Positions 34,020 to 42,786 of a DNA stretch of 64,000 nt are shown piece after piece. A program made the position numbers and the translations under genes. Below the pieces are notes generated by a model. It worked only from the letters and a program-made list of their open reading frames with translations, did not search any database and was not told the DNA's origin. The stretch is from Acerihabitans arboris (lineage in GTDB: Bacteria; Pseudomonadota; Gammaproteobacteria; Enterobacterales; Enterobacteriaceae): assembly GCF_010131535.1 (NCBI RefSeq), contig NZ_WUBS01000020.1, positions 1-64,000 on the forward strand, in the 5' to 3' direction. Positions within the stretch are counted from its first letter, which is position 1. Each line of letters starts with the position of its first letter.

Positions 34020-34322
34020 ATGTTAAGAATAAGCCAGGTGATTGAGATAGCAATGGTCAGCCGTAAGACCGTTTATAACGCGATCAACAGCGGCCGCTTA
34101 AAATATCAGGTGGTGAACCTGGATAACCGTCAGGTGCGCATGTTTCATGAACATGACGTGCTTGACGCGTTTCCCAAAGCCAACCGTACCGCGCTCGAAG
34201 TCCAGGCGTTGCAGCAGGAAATCGCCTCGCTGAAATTTGCCCTGGCGGAGCTGCAAAAAGCGGTCGAGGCCATGGACCCTTCCGTCCAGGTTGAGATGAT
34301 TGCGGCAAAACCAAAAAAATAG
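34020..34322 (+). CDS. Small helix-turn-helix DNA-binding protein with C-terminal coiled coil
   Basis: A 100-residue protein. Residues about 3-50 resemble the MerR/excisionase-type HTH (ISQVIEIAMVSRKTVYNAIN, then a wing QVVNLDNRQVRMFHEHDVLD). Residues about 58-88 form a leucine-zipper-like coiled coil (LEVQALQQEIASLKFALAEL). It lies 39 bp after the EIIA gene on the same strand and may be co-transcribed, which would make it a candidate local regulator; equally it could be a stray mobile-element gene. Confidence 0.65.
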   Translation: MLRISQVIEIAMVSRKTVYNAINSGRLKYQVVNLDNRQVRMFHEHDVLDAFPKANRTALEVQALQQEIASLKFALAELQKAVEAMDPSVQVEMIAAKPKK

Positions 34323-34507
34323 CGGGACAATGTTTGCCTGCTGTTTCAGTTTGAATTTGTATAATCGATTTCACTGAAAAAGAAAATTATATTTTCACAG
34401 AAGTACATATGCAGCTTCGTTATTTTATCATTAGATGTAGAGGGGATGTATATTTAAATTAATCACCGCATAGAATTGATATGTGGAATTTATAGGTGAA
34501 GAATAAT

Positions 34508-35263
34508 ATGCAATATAATACAGGTGATTACTATGTCGATAATAGCGGCCGGAACTATCATCTTTTATCCGAAACCGATTCGACAAGCAGTAGTCAAATC
34601 TCAATTTCGACGATGTTAAAGGAAAATGAGATTAAAACCCCTGGTCATCAATCGGTGTTTTGTCGGCTGACGCAGCGAATGGTCGCTATGCTGGTAAATG
34701 TCGGTAACTATTTCCAGCATGGTTTTCAAAAGATATCCGGCGGGGCCAGAAGCAACATTTATCCTGCCATGAATAGCATGACTCCATTACTTGATGCGCA
34801 TTCTTCAGAACGGGCTAAACACATCATGAATAACTTCCGGATTCATCTTTCATCCTATGAAGGCAAGATATATGGCATTGAAGAATTGGTTTATTTTATC
34901 ACCCTTGCCATTATACAGTTGGCACAATCTCATTCTGATAAAATAGCCGATAGCCGCGCCAGGAAAAGTGCTTGTGATATACTTGCTAACGATTATGACC
35001 ATCCTGGTTTAGGCTTACTAAAGTATATTGACGATCATTGCCAAGAGCAAAAAGATGATGCCTGCAAGCTGGTTGTCCTGGCAGTGCAAATAGGCTGTAT
35101 GGCTAGGTCGCATACCCTTTGTAAAGAATCTGATAAACCCCTGAACAACATGGCCTCGCTGTGGGGCAATCTTCTGGCCAGCGCTGCGACCGAGGGCGCC
35201 AATGTGCCGGACACCGGCTCCGCCAATGGGGGCTTGGATAGCGTCAATCAGCCCAGCGTTTGA
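34508..35263 (+). CDS. Hypothetical protein, AT-rich orphan; weak RhoGAP-like C-terminus
   Basis: About 251 residues (a GTG at 34496 is also in frame; AGGTGA lies 9 bp before the ATG at 34508). No signal peptide or membrane segment. Base composition is clearly richer in A/T than the flanking clusters, and the 3' end overlaps the opposing apeR by 20 bp. The C-terminal part (LVVLAVQIGCMARSHT, then NNMASLWGNLLAS) resembles the last helices of eukaryotic RhoGAP domains (NLAxxFGPNLL), but the arginine-finger motif is not evident. I do not recognise the family with confidence. Confidence 0.5.
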   Translation: MQYNTGDYYVDNSGRNYHLLSETDSTSSSQISISTMLKENEIKTPGHQSVFCRLTQRMVAMLVNVGNYFQHGFQKISGGARSNIYPAMNSMTPLLDAHSSERAKHIMNNFRIHLSSYEGKIYGIEELVYFITLAIIQLAQSHSDKIADSRARKSACDILANDYDHPGLGLLKYIDDHCQEQKDDACKLVVLAVQIGCMARSHTLCKESDKPLNNMASLWGNLLASAATEGANVPDTGSANGGLDSVNQPSV

Positions 35264-36476
35264 TAATCAACGAAGTGTTGATACCGCCGAAAGCAAAGTT
35301 ATTGGACTGGATATAACCGGTGTCGATAAGCCTGGGCTGCCCGGTGATATAGTCCAGGTCGCCGCACTCGGGGTCCGGCTGGCGCAGGTTAAGCGTGGGG
35401 GCGAACCAGCCTTCTCGCATCATTTCCAGGCTCATCCAGGCTTCCAGCGCGCCGCAGGCGCCCAGGGTATGGCCGAAATAGCTCTTGAGGGAGGATATGG
35501 GGGTTTTATTGCCGAATAACGCGGCGGTGGCCTGGCTCTCGGCAATATCGCCCCGCTCGGTGGCGGTGCCATGCGCGCTGATATACCCGATATCCCCGAT
35601 GGATAAGCCGGCGTTTTGCAACGCCTGAGCCATGCAGATTTGCATGGTGGACTGCTGGGGCTGGGTGATATGGCTGGCATCGCAGTTGGTGGCAAACCCC
35701 ACCAGCTCGCCGTAAATAGTGGCGCCCCGCGCCAGGGCAAAATCCCGTTCCTCAAGCACCAGGGTGCCCGCGCCTTCACCAATCACCAGTCCGTCCCGAT
35801 CCTTATCAAACGGAGCGGGCGTTAGCTTCGGGCGGTCGTTGAGCTGACTGGTGGCAAACAGCGTATCGAAGGCCGCCGCCTCGGAAGGGCACAGCTCCTC
35901 GGCGCCGCCGGCCACCATTACCGTCTGGTAACCATGCTTGATGGCTTCATAGGCATAACCGATGGCCTGGCTGCCCGAGGTGCAGGCGCTGGAGGTGGGG
36001 ATTACCCGGCCGCGCAGCCCGAAAAACAGCCCGGCGTTAACCGCCGTGGTGTGGGGCATCATCTGCACGTAGGTGGTGCCGGTAATATTATGCGTGTGTT
36101 TTTCCGTCAGCATGGTGGCAAAATCGCTGATGGGTTTGGTGCTGCCGGTGGACGAGCCGTAGGCTATGCCGGTGGCGCCGCCGGTAAGGATGTCATCGCC
36201 CAGCAGCCCCGCCTGTTCCAGCGCCAGCTCGGTGGCCCTGGTTGCCAGCAGCGAAACCCGGCCCATGGACCGGATGCGTTTGCGGGTATAGTGCTCCGGC
36301 AGTGTAAAGGAAGGCAACGGGGCGGCCAGCAGGGTGTTCAGTCCGTCGAACTCACGCCACTGCGGCATGCAGACCACCGCATTTTCCTGGCGCCTGAGGC
36401 CCTCGGCCACCGATTGCCAGCTTTCGCCAAAGGCGGTGACGCCGCCCATGCCGGTAATGACGACGCGGCGGTTCAT
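35244..36476 (-). CDS. apeR: Aryl polyene beta-ketoacyl-ACP synthase ApeR
   Basis: A 410-residue FabF-type ketosynthase, last gene of the APE cluster. The active cysteine is in PTSSACTSGSQA (about residue 162), with the two catalytic histidines in SAHGTATERGD and SYFGHTLGACGA. It ends with the typical NFAFGGINTSLI. Its ATG overlaps the apeQ stop (ATGA). In the X. doucetiae and E. coli systems this second ketosynthase probably acts at initiation or on early intermediates. Confidence 0.92.
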   Translation of the reverse strand: MNRRVVITGMGGVTAFGESWQSVAEGLRRQENAVVCMPQWREFDGLNTLLAAPLPSFTLPEHYTRKRIRSMGRVSLLATRATELALEQAGLLGDDILTGGATGIAYGSSTGSTKPISDFATMLTEKHTHNITGTTYVQMMPHTTAVNAGLFFGLRGRVIPTSSACTSGSQAIGYAYEAIKHGYQTVMVAGGAEELCPSEAAAFDTLFATSQLNDRPKLTPAPFDKDRDGLVIGEGAGTLVLEERDFALARGATIYGELVGFATNCDASHITQPQQSTMQICMAQALQNAGLSIGDIGYISAHGTATERGDIAESQATAALFGNKTPISSLKSYFGHTLGACGALEAWMSLEMMREGWFAPTLNLRQPDPECGDLDYITGQPRLIDTGYIQSNNFAFGGINTSLIIKRWAD

Positions 36477-37204
36477 AGCATGCCTCCGTTGACCGATATC
36501 ACCTGGCGGGTGACGTACCCGGCAATATCCGACATCAGGTAGCCGGCAAGCCCGGCCACTTCATCCGCCTGCCCCATGCGTTTCATCGGGATAAGGCTCA
36601 TGGCCTGGCTTAAGGCGCTTTCTTCCATTTCAATCATGCCGGTGTCAATCAGCCCGGGCGCAATGCAGTTGACGGTGATATGGCGTTTCGCCAGTTCGAC
36701 CGCCAGCGCTTTGGTGGCGCCGATAATGCCGGCCTTGGCCGCGCTGTAGTTGACCTGGCCCCGGTTGCCGGTCAGGCCGGATACCGAGGATAGCGTAATG
36801 ATGCGGCCGCCGGCGCGCAGGCCGATCATCGGCATAATGCAGGGATGCAGCACGTTGTAAAAGCTATGGAGGTTGGTATGCATCACGCTGTCCCAATCCT
36901 CCCCGCTCAGCGCCGGGAAGGCGCCGTCGCGGGTAATGCCGGCATTGCTGACCACGCCGTAATACGCGCCGTGCCGGTCGATATCCGCGGTTATCGACCG
37001 GCGGCAGGCGTCGCGGTCGGCGACGTCGAAAGCGATGATCCTGCCCGCGCCCCGCAGCGCCGTAATCCGTTGCAGCGTCTCTTCCGCACCAGCCCGGTCA
37101 TGATGATAGTGAACGATCACCGCAAAGCCATCCTGCGCCAGCCGGCAGGCAATCGCGCGGCCTATTCCCTTGCTGGCTCCCGTCACCAATACCGAGCGTG
37201 TCAT
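36473..37204 (-). CDS. apeQ: Aryl polyene 3-ketoacyl-ACP reductase ApeQ
   Basis: A 243-residue FabG-like SDR. NADPH loop TGASKGIGRAIA (about residues 7-18), NAG motif VSNAGITRDG, catalytic Ser in TLSSVSGL, and the Tyr/Lys motif in NYSAAKAG (about residue 150). It reduces the beta-keto group during each elongation round of the polyene. Coupled to apeR by a 4-bp overlap. Confidence 0.93.
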   Translation of the reverse strand: MTRSVLVTGASKGIGRAIACRLAQDGFAVIVHYHHDRAGAEETLQRITALRGAGRIIAFDVADRDACRRSITADIDRHGAYYGVVSNAGITRDGAFPALSGEDWDSVMHTNLHSFYNVLHPCIMPMIGLRAGGRIITLSSVSGLTGNRGQVNYSAAKAGIIGATKALAVELAKRHITVNCIAPGLIDTGMIEMEESALSQAMSLIPMKRMGQADEVAGLAGYLMSDIAGYVTRQVISVNGGML

Positions 37205-37208
37205 CTCT

Positions 37209-37694
37209 TTATTCCTGTGCTAATAACTGGTTGATTTCATTATCATCGGGCTGATAGGTATTCAGCCGTCCCGAGGCGAGGGTTTCCCCGGCCCGCTGTA
37301 TCAGGCATTCAAAGCTGCCGATACGTTCATCCTGTAATAACAGGATGATGCTAATATCCAACTCGCTGCCTGAGGTAAATACCGGCTGGGCGCAGTTTAG
37401 GGCGCGAGCGCCCAGCAGCAGGCCGGCACGGGGCGTTTCGCCGCGCTGCCGGCCGTGCCAGCCGGACCAGACGCCGATGGTTTGCGCCATCATCTCCAGC
37501 GCGTACCAGGCGGGCAGGTTGCCGTCAGCATCCAGAAAGGGCCGCAGTACGCCTTGGCTGCCGACGGTTACCTGGCAGCGCGCGGAATCGGCGTTTATGC
37601 CGCATAACCTCTCGACCAGCACCATCGGCGTATCGTGCGGCAAATACTGCGCCGCGGGCAGGGCATCAGGCATGGCTGGTTGTTCAGGCAGCAT
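37209..37694 (-). CDS. apeP: Aryl polyene hotdog-fold dehydratase ApeP
   Basis: A 161-residue FabZ/FabA-like hotdog protein. The segment LPHDTPMVLVERL near residue 18 and AWYALEMMAQTIGVWSGWH near 62 align with 3-hydroxyacyl-ACP dehydratases; Glu66-equivalent is in ALEMMAQ. It would dehydrate hydroxyacyl intermediates to the enoyl form that remains as conjugated polyene. It overlaps apeO by 11 bp. Confidence 0.85.
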   Translation of the reverse strand: MLPEQPAMPDALPAAQYLPHDTPMVLVERLCGINADSARCQVTVGSQGVLRPFLDADGNLPAWYALEMMAQTIGVWSGWHGRQRGETPRAGLLLGARALNCAQPVFTSGSELDISIILLLQDERIGSFECLIQRAGETLASGRLNTYQPDDNEINQLLAQE

Positions 37695-38880
37695 GGTTTC
37701 CCTCGTGGTTGTCCGCGCAATCCCCCAGGATCAGGCTGGTATTGTTGCCGCCAAAAGCGAAGGAATTGGACATAATATAGCGCCGCGCCAGGCGGCCTGG
37801 CTCCGTCAGCAGGCCAAAATCCGCCAGGCCGGGATCGAGGGTGCCGGTGGAAAAATCCTGCGGCGGCAACGGCACATCGCCGGCCAGCAATAACCAGCAC
37901 AGCCCCGCTTCTATCGCCCCGGCGGCCCCCAGCGTATGGCCGGTCAGGTGTTTGGTCGAGCTGCAGGGCACCTGACGTCCGAACAGGCGGTTAATCACCA
38001 GCGCTTCGATTCGGTCGTTAAGCGCGGTGGCGGTGCCGTGCAGATTAATATACCCGATCTCCGCGGCGGACAGGCGCGCGTCCGCCAGCGCCATTTCAAT
38101 GGCGCGGACGGCGCCGGTGCCGTCGGGATGAGGCGCCGACATATGCCAGGCGTCGGAGGATTCACCGATGCCCAGCAAGGCTACGCCCCCCGGCTCCCGG
38201 GTCAGCAGCAGCAGCGCCGCCCCTTCACCGATGCTGATGCCGTCGCGTTCCGCGCTGAACGGCCGGCAACGTTTTGCGGACAACGATTCCAGGCTGTCGA
38301 AACCGTTGATCGGCATCCGGCTCAGGCTGTCGGCGCCGCCGACAATGGCCACGTCCGCCATGCCGGTTTCAATCAGCCGGCGTCCGCTGATAATTGCCCG
38401 CGCGCTGGAAGAACAGGCGGTGGACAAGGTATAGGCCGGGCCGTCCAACTGCAGGAAGGCGGCGAGAAAGCGCGCCGGATCCCCCAGTTCCTGAAGCTGG
38501 TAATAATATCCCGGCATTGTTTTCCCCTGCGCAACGGCGGTGACCTGCCGGTCGCATTCATCCAGTCCCGACGTGCTGGTGCCCAGCACCACGGCCACCC
38601 GGTCGGCACCGCAGGCGGCCACTGCCTGCTCGACCTGGGGGCGAATCTGCGCCAGCGCGCCCAGCAGCAGGCGATTATTGCGGCTATCGTGCCGCTTCAG
38701 GGCGGCGGGCACCGGCGGCAACTGGGCGGTAACCTCGCCCAGCCAGCAGGGGCGTTGCCGCAACAGCCATTGGTGGCTGGGTTGCATGCCCGGCGCCCGG
38801 CCGCGTGTAAGATTGGCGGCGATCTCCGCCATATCGTTACCCAAAGCGTTAAGCATGCCGACCGCTGAAATAAAAATCAT
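37684..38880 (-). CDS. apeO: Aryl polyene elongating ketosynthase ApeO
   Basis: A 398-residue ketosynthase. Catalytic cysteine in LSTACSSSARA (about residue 155), histidines in NLHGTATALND and TKHLTGHTLGAAGA, ending NSFAFGGNNTSLIL. In APE systems ApeO pairs with the chain-length factor ApeC to form the elongating heterodimer, here encoded at opposite ends of the same operon. Confidence 0.92.
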   Translation of the reverse strand: MIFISAVGMLNALGNDMAEIAANLTRGRAPGMQPSHQWLLRQRPCWLGEVTAQLPPVPAALKRHDSRNNRLLLGALAQIRPQVEQAVAACGADRVAVVLGTSTSGLDECDRQVTAVAQGKTMPGYYYQLQELGDPARFLAAFLQLDGPAYTLSTACSSSARAIISGRRLIETGMADVAIVGGADSLSRMPINGFDSLESLSAKRCRPFSAERDGISIGEGAALLLLTREPGGVALLGIGESSDAWHMSAPHPDGTGAVRAIEMALADARLSAAEIGYINLHGTATALNDRIEALVINRLFGRQVPCSSTKHLTGHTLGAAGAIEAGLCWLLLAGDVPLPPQDFSTGTLDPGLADFGLLTEPGRLARRYIMSNSFAFGGNNTSLILGDCADNHEGNHAA

Positions 38881-38883
38881 CGT

Positions 38884-39450
38884 TTAGTCGTCCAGATGTT
38901 GAATGGCGATCTGATAATGGAAAATCGGGTTACGCACGCCGATCGGCTGACGCCGGCCGGCGGTTAACCCATAGTGTATCTCGGTTACGATATTGCCGCC
39001 GGGATCCGACAGCACCCGCCGATCCTGATGATCCACCAGGGTCCAGCCTGTCGGCAGGAGCGCGCGCCAGGCGGCGGCGGGCCAATAGCTTAGCATGATA
39101 TCCGCCAGCACCTGACTGGCCGGAGGCAACTGCGGCAACACCACCGATTGTTCGGTATGGATCCCCTGCCGGTCATAGGTGAGTTTAAACAGGCGGATGC
39201 CGAGCGACGATAACCCCACCAGGGTTAATTGTTGCCCGTCGGCGGTGAGCAACACCAATAGGGATTGCCGACGCCCCTGGACCGTGGCGGTGAGCAATTG
39301 TTGTTCGCTGATGGCAGGTGTTATTCCTGGGGCCGGCAGCCGCACGGACACGCCCGGTTTTAACCAGGCCGAGGGCGTTTTTGATCCCGTGGCGCAGGCG
39401 GTCAGCAGCAATGCCAGCAGTGCTGGCGCAAGTGTGTATAACGCTTTCAT
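38884..39450 (-). CDS. apeN: APE cluster lipoprotein, DUF3261 family (ApeN-like)
   Basis: A 188-residue outer-membrane lipoprotein candidate: signal peptide with lipobox LLTACATG, cysteine at about position 19. The start at 39450 follows the MMPL stop by overlap (TGATG). DUF3261 members recur in APE clusters and probably help in moving or inserting the pigment lipid. The exact role is not established. Confidence 0.82.
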   Translation of the reverse strand: MKALYTLAPALLALLLTACATGSKTPSAWLKPGVSVRLPAPGITPAISEQQLLTATVQGRRQSLLVLLTADGQQLTLVGLSSLGIRLFKLTYDRQGIHTEQSVVLPQLPPASQVLADIMLSYWPAAAWRALLPTGWTLVDHQDRRVLSDPGGNIVTEIHYGLTAGRRQPIGVRNPIFHYQIAIQHLDD

Positions 39451-41780
39451 CAATTATTCCCCCGACCGCGAGGCAACGCCAGCGGCGACAGGATAAAGGC
39501 GGTAAGGATACCGCTGAATAAGACGATGCCGAAGCTCGCGATAGCCTGAGTGTGGCTGAAAATCAGCATTCCCAGCGTCAGGGACGTGGTCATTACCGCC
39601 AGGGTAACGGCCAGCATCGACGTCGTGGGCGTGCCGCGCGGATTGGCAAAAAACAGCTGGTAGTTAATACCTATCCCTAGTACCAGCACCAGCGCCAGCA
39701 TGGAAAATAAATTCAGCGCATGGCCGCTTAGTGCCAGTACCGACAGGCCCGCCCCCAGGGATAACAGCGTCGGGATCATGCTCAGCAGGCCCTGCCGCCA
39801 GCCTTGGCGCACCACAAAGCTCAGCGCAATCACCACAATCGACGCCAGCAGCAGCCAGCCGAGCTTATGCCGGTAGGCGGCGAACATCTCATCGAAATCG
39901 GCCTTGCGATCGACCCAGCTGACGCCGGGCTGTAATTGGGCCAGGTGCTGCAACGCCGCGCTGTCGGTCACGCCGCTCACCGGGATCAGCACCGCGCTTT
40001 GCCCGTCGGCAAGGGAAAGCCATAACAGACGCCAGCCTTCGCTGACCACGCTCGCCAGCCAGTCCGCGGGCAATACCGGCATCGGGCTGAGATCGGGGAT
40101 CGCCGCGCCAACCCCAATCCGCTCCAGACGTTCGACTATCGCCGGCGCCGCCTGGGTTAACAGCGCCAAATCCTGCCGCTGCCGCTGTTGCGACAACAGC
40201 GGCGGCAGGCGATAGCCCGCCAGCGCTCCCTGGGTTTGCGCCTGCGCCAGGCGCGGCGCCAACTGCTCCATGCGTTGCAGGGTCTGTTCCGCGCTGTCGC
40301 CGGTGACGACAAACCATTTTTGATCCTGTCCCTGGCCGGAGAGCCGGGCGATGTCCTCTTCCTGCTGATGAATCTGCCGGGGCAGCGCCTGCAGTTGGGC
40401 GATATCATCGTCAACCCGCAGTTGCAGCAGCCCGGCCAGGGTAAACAAGGCCAAGGCCAGCGGCAGGCCGACGCGCATTGTCTTACGGTACCGCCAGGCC
40501 GATAGCCAGGCGCGGATAAGCGGCAGCGCCGGGGTGGGACGCACCGGCAGACGCCGGGTCAGCAACGGATACCAGCAGACTACCGTGAGGCAGGCGGCGG
40601 TCAGGCCGGTGGCGGCGAATACCGCCAACTGCCGCAGGCCGGGGAAGGGCGCCAGCAGCATGATTAGATAGGCTGCCACCGTGGTCGCCAGCGCCGCCAG
40701 GAGCGCCGGCAACACCTTGCGCAGGCTGGCCATCGGCGTGTTTTGCCCGCCGTGGACCAGGCGTTCGGTCAGGTAGTAGAGCGTGTAGTCGGCGGATATA
40801 CCGACGATGCTGATGCTCATCACCAGCGTCATCAGGTGCAGCTCGCCAAACACCAGCAGGCAGGCCACGGTGCCCGCCAGCGCGCCGACGGCCACCGACA
40901 GGGCGCAGCACAGCAGCGGCAGCGGCGAACGGAACACCAGGCCGACCAGCAGCAGCACCCCGATAACCGTTGCCAGTCCGAGGGTGGAAATATCATGCCT
41001 GGCCTGCTGGCTGGCGAAATCACTGTAGAACAGCGTGCCGCGGGATAACACCCTGGCGCCCGGCCAGCGGGCTGCCAGCTGCTCGCGCAGCTGCGCCAGC
41101 CGCAGGACCACCCGATGGGACGACTGCATATCGTAGGAGGAGGAGGCCAGTTCGCCGTGGATCAGATACCAGTTGGCGCCCTGTGGGTCACGGCCCGTCA
41201 GCCAGCCGTTATCAAGCGTCAGCCGTCCGGTCGACTGCTGCAGCGCCAGTTGGGAACCGCGCACCAGCAGCAGCGGATCGTGCTTCAGCTCCTGCCCGCC
41301 CACCCCGGCAAAAGCGGAGTAGAGCTGGGCGGCAATCCATTCGGCCTGGGCGCCGCCGCCCTGTTGCAGCCGCGCCCGGGTCTGGTCGTCAATCATGGCG
41401 TTGCGGTGCTGGAAATAAAACTGTCCCCATTGCTGCTGCTGCTGCCCGGTCATCGGGCCTTTAACCGCACCCATGCCGGGCAGGGCGGCCACCTGCCGCG
41501 CCCACCATTCCACGGGCGCCAGTCCTTGGCCTGGCGCGGGGCTGACCATCCACACCAGTTGCCGGTCGAGGCGCAGCGTAAACCCGTCATACACCGCCGG
41601 CGGCAACTGGCCCATGGCCTGGCGCGGCAGTAACGCCAATACGCTGCTGTTGACCTGGCTGCGCGGCAGCAGCAGCACCAGAGCCAGCAGCAGGCCCAGG
41701 CAAATCATCAGCCAGGCCGCCGCCGCGCGCAGGTAAAATTTACTGAACGATTTACTGGACAAAGCGTTGCTGCTCGTCAT
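39450..41780 (-). CDS. apeM: RND/MMPL-family exporter of the APE cluster (ApeM-like)
   Basis: A 776-residue inner-membrane protein with about 12 helices in two repeats: one N-terminal helix (AAAWLMICLGLLLALVLL), a large periplasmic domain, then five helices, and the pattern repeated. The segment SISIVGISADYTLYYL (about residue 313) and its second-half partner LVLVLGIGINYQLFFA are RND hallmark stretches. It is thought to transport the finished aryl polyene lipid, with the LolA-like and lipoprotein partners encoded beside it. Confidence 0.88.
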   Translation of the reverse strand: MTSSNALSSKSFSKFYLRAAAAWLMICLGLLLALVLLLPRSQVNSSVLALLPRQAMGQLPPAVYDGFTLRLDRQLVWMVSPAPGQGLAPVEWWARQVAALPGMGAVKGPMTGQQQQQWGQFYFQHRNAMIDDQTRARLQQGGGAQAEWIAAQLYSAFAGVGGQELKHDPLLLVRGSQLALQQSTGRLTLDNGWLTGRDPQGANWYLIHGELASSSYDMQSSHRVVLRLAQLREQLAARWPGARVLSRGTLFYSDFASQQARHDISTLGLATVIGVLLLVGLVFRSPLPLLCCALSVAVGALAGTVACLLVFGELHLMTLVMSISIVGISADYTLYYLTERLVHGGQNTPMASLRKVLPALLAALATTVAAYLIMLLAPFPGLRQLAVFAATGLTAACLTVVCWYPLLTRRLPVRPTPALPLIRAWLSAWRYRKTMRVGLPLALALFTLAGLLQLRVDDDIAQLQALPRQIHQQEEDIARLSGQGQDQKWFVVTGDSAEQTLQRMEQLAPRLAQAQTQGALAGYRLPPLLSQQRQRQDLALLTQAAPAIVERLERIGVGAAIPDLSPMPVLPADWLASVVSEGWRLLWLSLADGQSAVLIPVSGVTDSAALQHLAQLQPGVSWVDRKADFDEMFAAYRHKLGWLLLASIVVIALSFVVRQGWRQGLLSMIPTLLSLGAGLSVLALSGHALNLFSMLALVLVLGIGINYQLFFANPRGTPTTSMLAVTLAVMTTSLTLGMLIFSHTQAIASFGIVLFSGILTAFILSPLALPRGRGNN

Positions 41781-42363
41781 GACTCAGCACATCGGGCTGG
41801 GTGCGTTGCTGGCTGAAAGTGATAGCGGTGCTGTCACCTTGCTTATCCTCAAGCAGGATATGATCAAGATAGGTCCGGCCGGTCAGAGTAATGGACGTAA
41901 ACAGCTTGTCCAGCGGCGAGGTCTTGGGCACCAGCACCAGTTGCCAGTTATCCTGGCCCTGATCGGTAAATTGCAGGGTAAAGTTTTGCTCCAGCACCGC
42001 GCGATCGGCCTGGAACAAGGCGCGCAGCAGATGATTGAACCGGAACATTTGCGGATTGCTGGCGGCGGTGATCACCTCCGGTGCCTGGTTACCGGTAATT
42101 TGCACCATCCGACTGTCGTTAAGGATCAGCGTCAGCAGAAACGGCTGCTGCTGCTGCCACCACAGGCCGTTTTGCCGGGCGACCAGCAACTCGCCCGAAG
42201 AGCGCAGCGGCCGGGCGATGCCGCCGATGCGGCGCTGCTGATCGAAATGCGCGCGCACCACCGGCTGCCCGGCAAAGCGCTGCTGCAGCGCGTCGAGCGT
42301 GACGGCCCGGGCGTTGACGGCGATAAAGCCGCACAGCAGCAGGATCATCGACAGTTTCTTCAT
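41752..42363 (-). CDS. apeL: LolA-like outer-membrane lipoprotein carrier (ApeL-like)
   Basis: A 203-residue secreted protein: signal peptide MKKLSMILLLCGFIAVNARA, then a LolA-fold domain (HFDQQRRI and SSGELLVARQNGLWW are typical). It is expected in the periplasm, carrying a lipidic cargo between membranes. Overlaps the thioesterase gene by 4 bp and the exporter by 29 bp. Confidence 0.85.
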   Translation of the reverse strand: MKKLSMILLLCGFIAVNARAVTLDALQQRFAGQPVVRAHFDQQRRIGGIARPLRSSGELLVARQNGLWWQQQQPFLLTLILNDSRMVQITGNQAPEVITAASNPQMFRFNHLLRALFQADRAVLEQNFTLQFTDQGQDNWQLVLVPKTSPLDKLFTSITLTGRTYLDHILLEDKQGDSTAITFSQQRTQPDVLSHDEQQRFVQ

Positions 42364-42785
42364 TCTGTTATCCCCATGCGCTGCAACAGGACCGGCGGAC
42401 TGACAAAACAGAGTTCCCGGCTCTGCTGTTCCACCGCCACCTGGATGGTATAGCCGGAGGTGGTTTTGCCGCCGCTTTGCCGGTCGAAAATGCGATAGCC
42501 GATGCGCAGGCGGTTTTCGTATTCCTCGACCCGCGCCTGAACCCGGATCCGTTGCTCAAAGGTCAGCGGCGCACGGTATTTTACGCGCGCGTCCACCACC
42601 GGCCACAGATAACCGGAGGCTTCCATTTGCCGGTAACCATAATTAAACTGGCTTAGCAGCGCTTCGCGCGCGATTTCCAGATAACGTAAATAGTGGCCGT
42701 GCCAGACGACGCCCATGGCGTCGACATCATGAAACGGGACGGTCATGTCTATTTCCGCGGTAAAACGCGGGTCGGTTAACAGCAT
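42360..42785 (-). CDS. apeK: 4-hydroxybenzoyl-CoA thioesterase-like hotdog protein (ApeK-like)
   Basis: A 141-residue hotdog thioesterase. The motif FHDVDAMGVVWHGHYLRYLE (residues about 17-36) carries the catalytic Asp and the HGHY segment of the 4HBT/YbgC family. The open frame extends to 42959 inside the upstream gene, but the ATG at 42785 lies 1 bp after that gene's stop and fits the family length. It probably releases or proofreads acyl thioesters in the pathway. Confidence 0.88.
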   Translation of the reverse strand: MLLTDPRFTAEIDMTVPFHDVDAMGVVWHGHYLRYLEIAREALLSQFNYGYRQMEASGYLWPVVDARVKYRAPLTFEQRIRVQARVEEYENRLRIGYRIFDRQSGGKTTSGYTIQVAVEQQSRELCFVSPPVLLQRMGITE

Positions 42786-42786
42786 A

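Noticed and set aside
35934-36542. 202-codon plus-strand frame opposite apeR/apeQ
   Set aside because: Antisense shadow in GC-rich coding DNA; Gly/Ala/His-rich with no motif.
37936-38868. 310-codon plus-strand frame opposite apeO
   Set aside because: Shadow of the ketosynthase gene, whose catalytic motifs are all in the minus frame.
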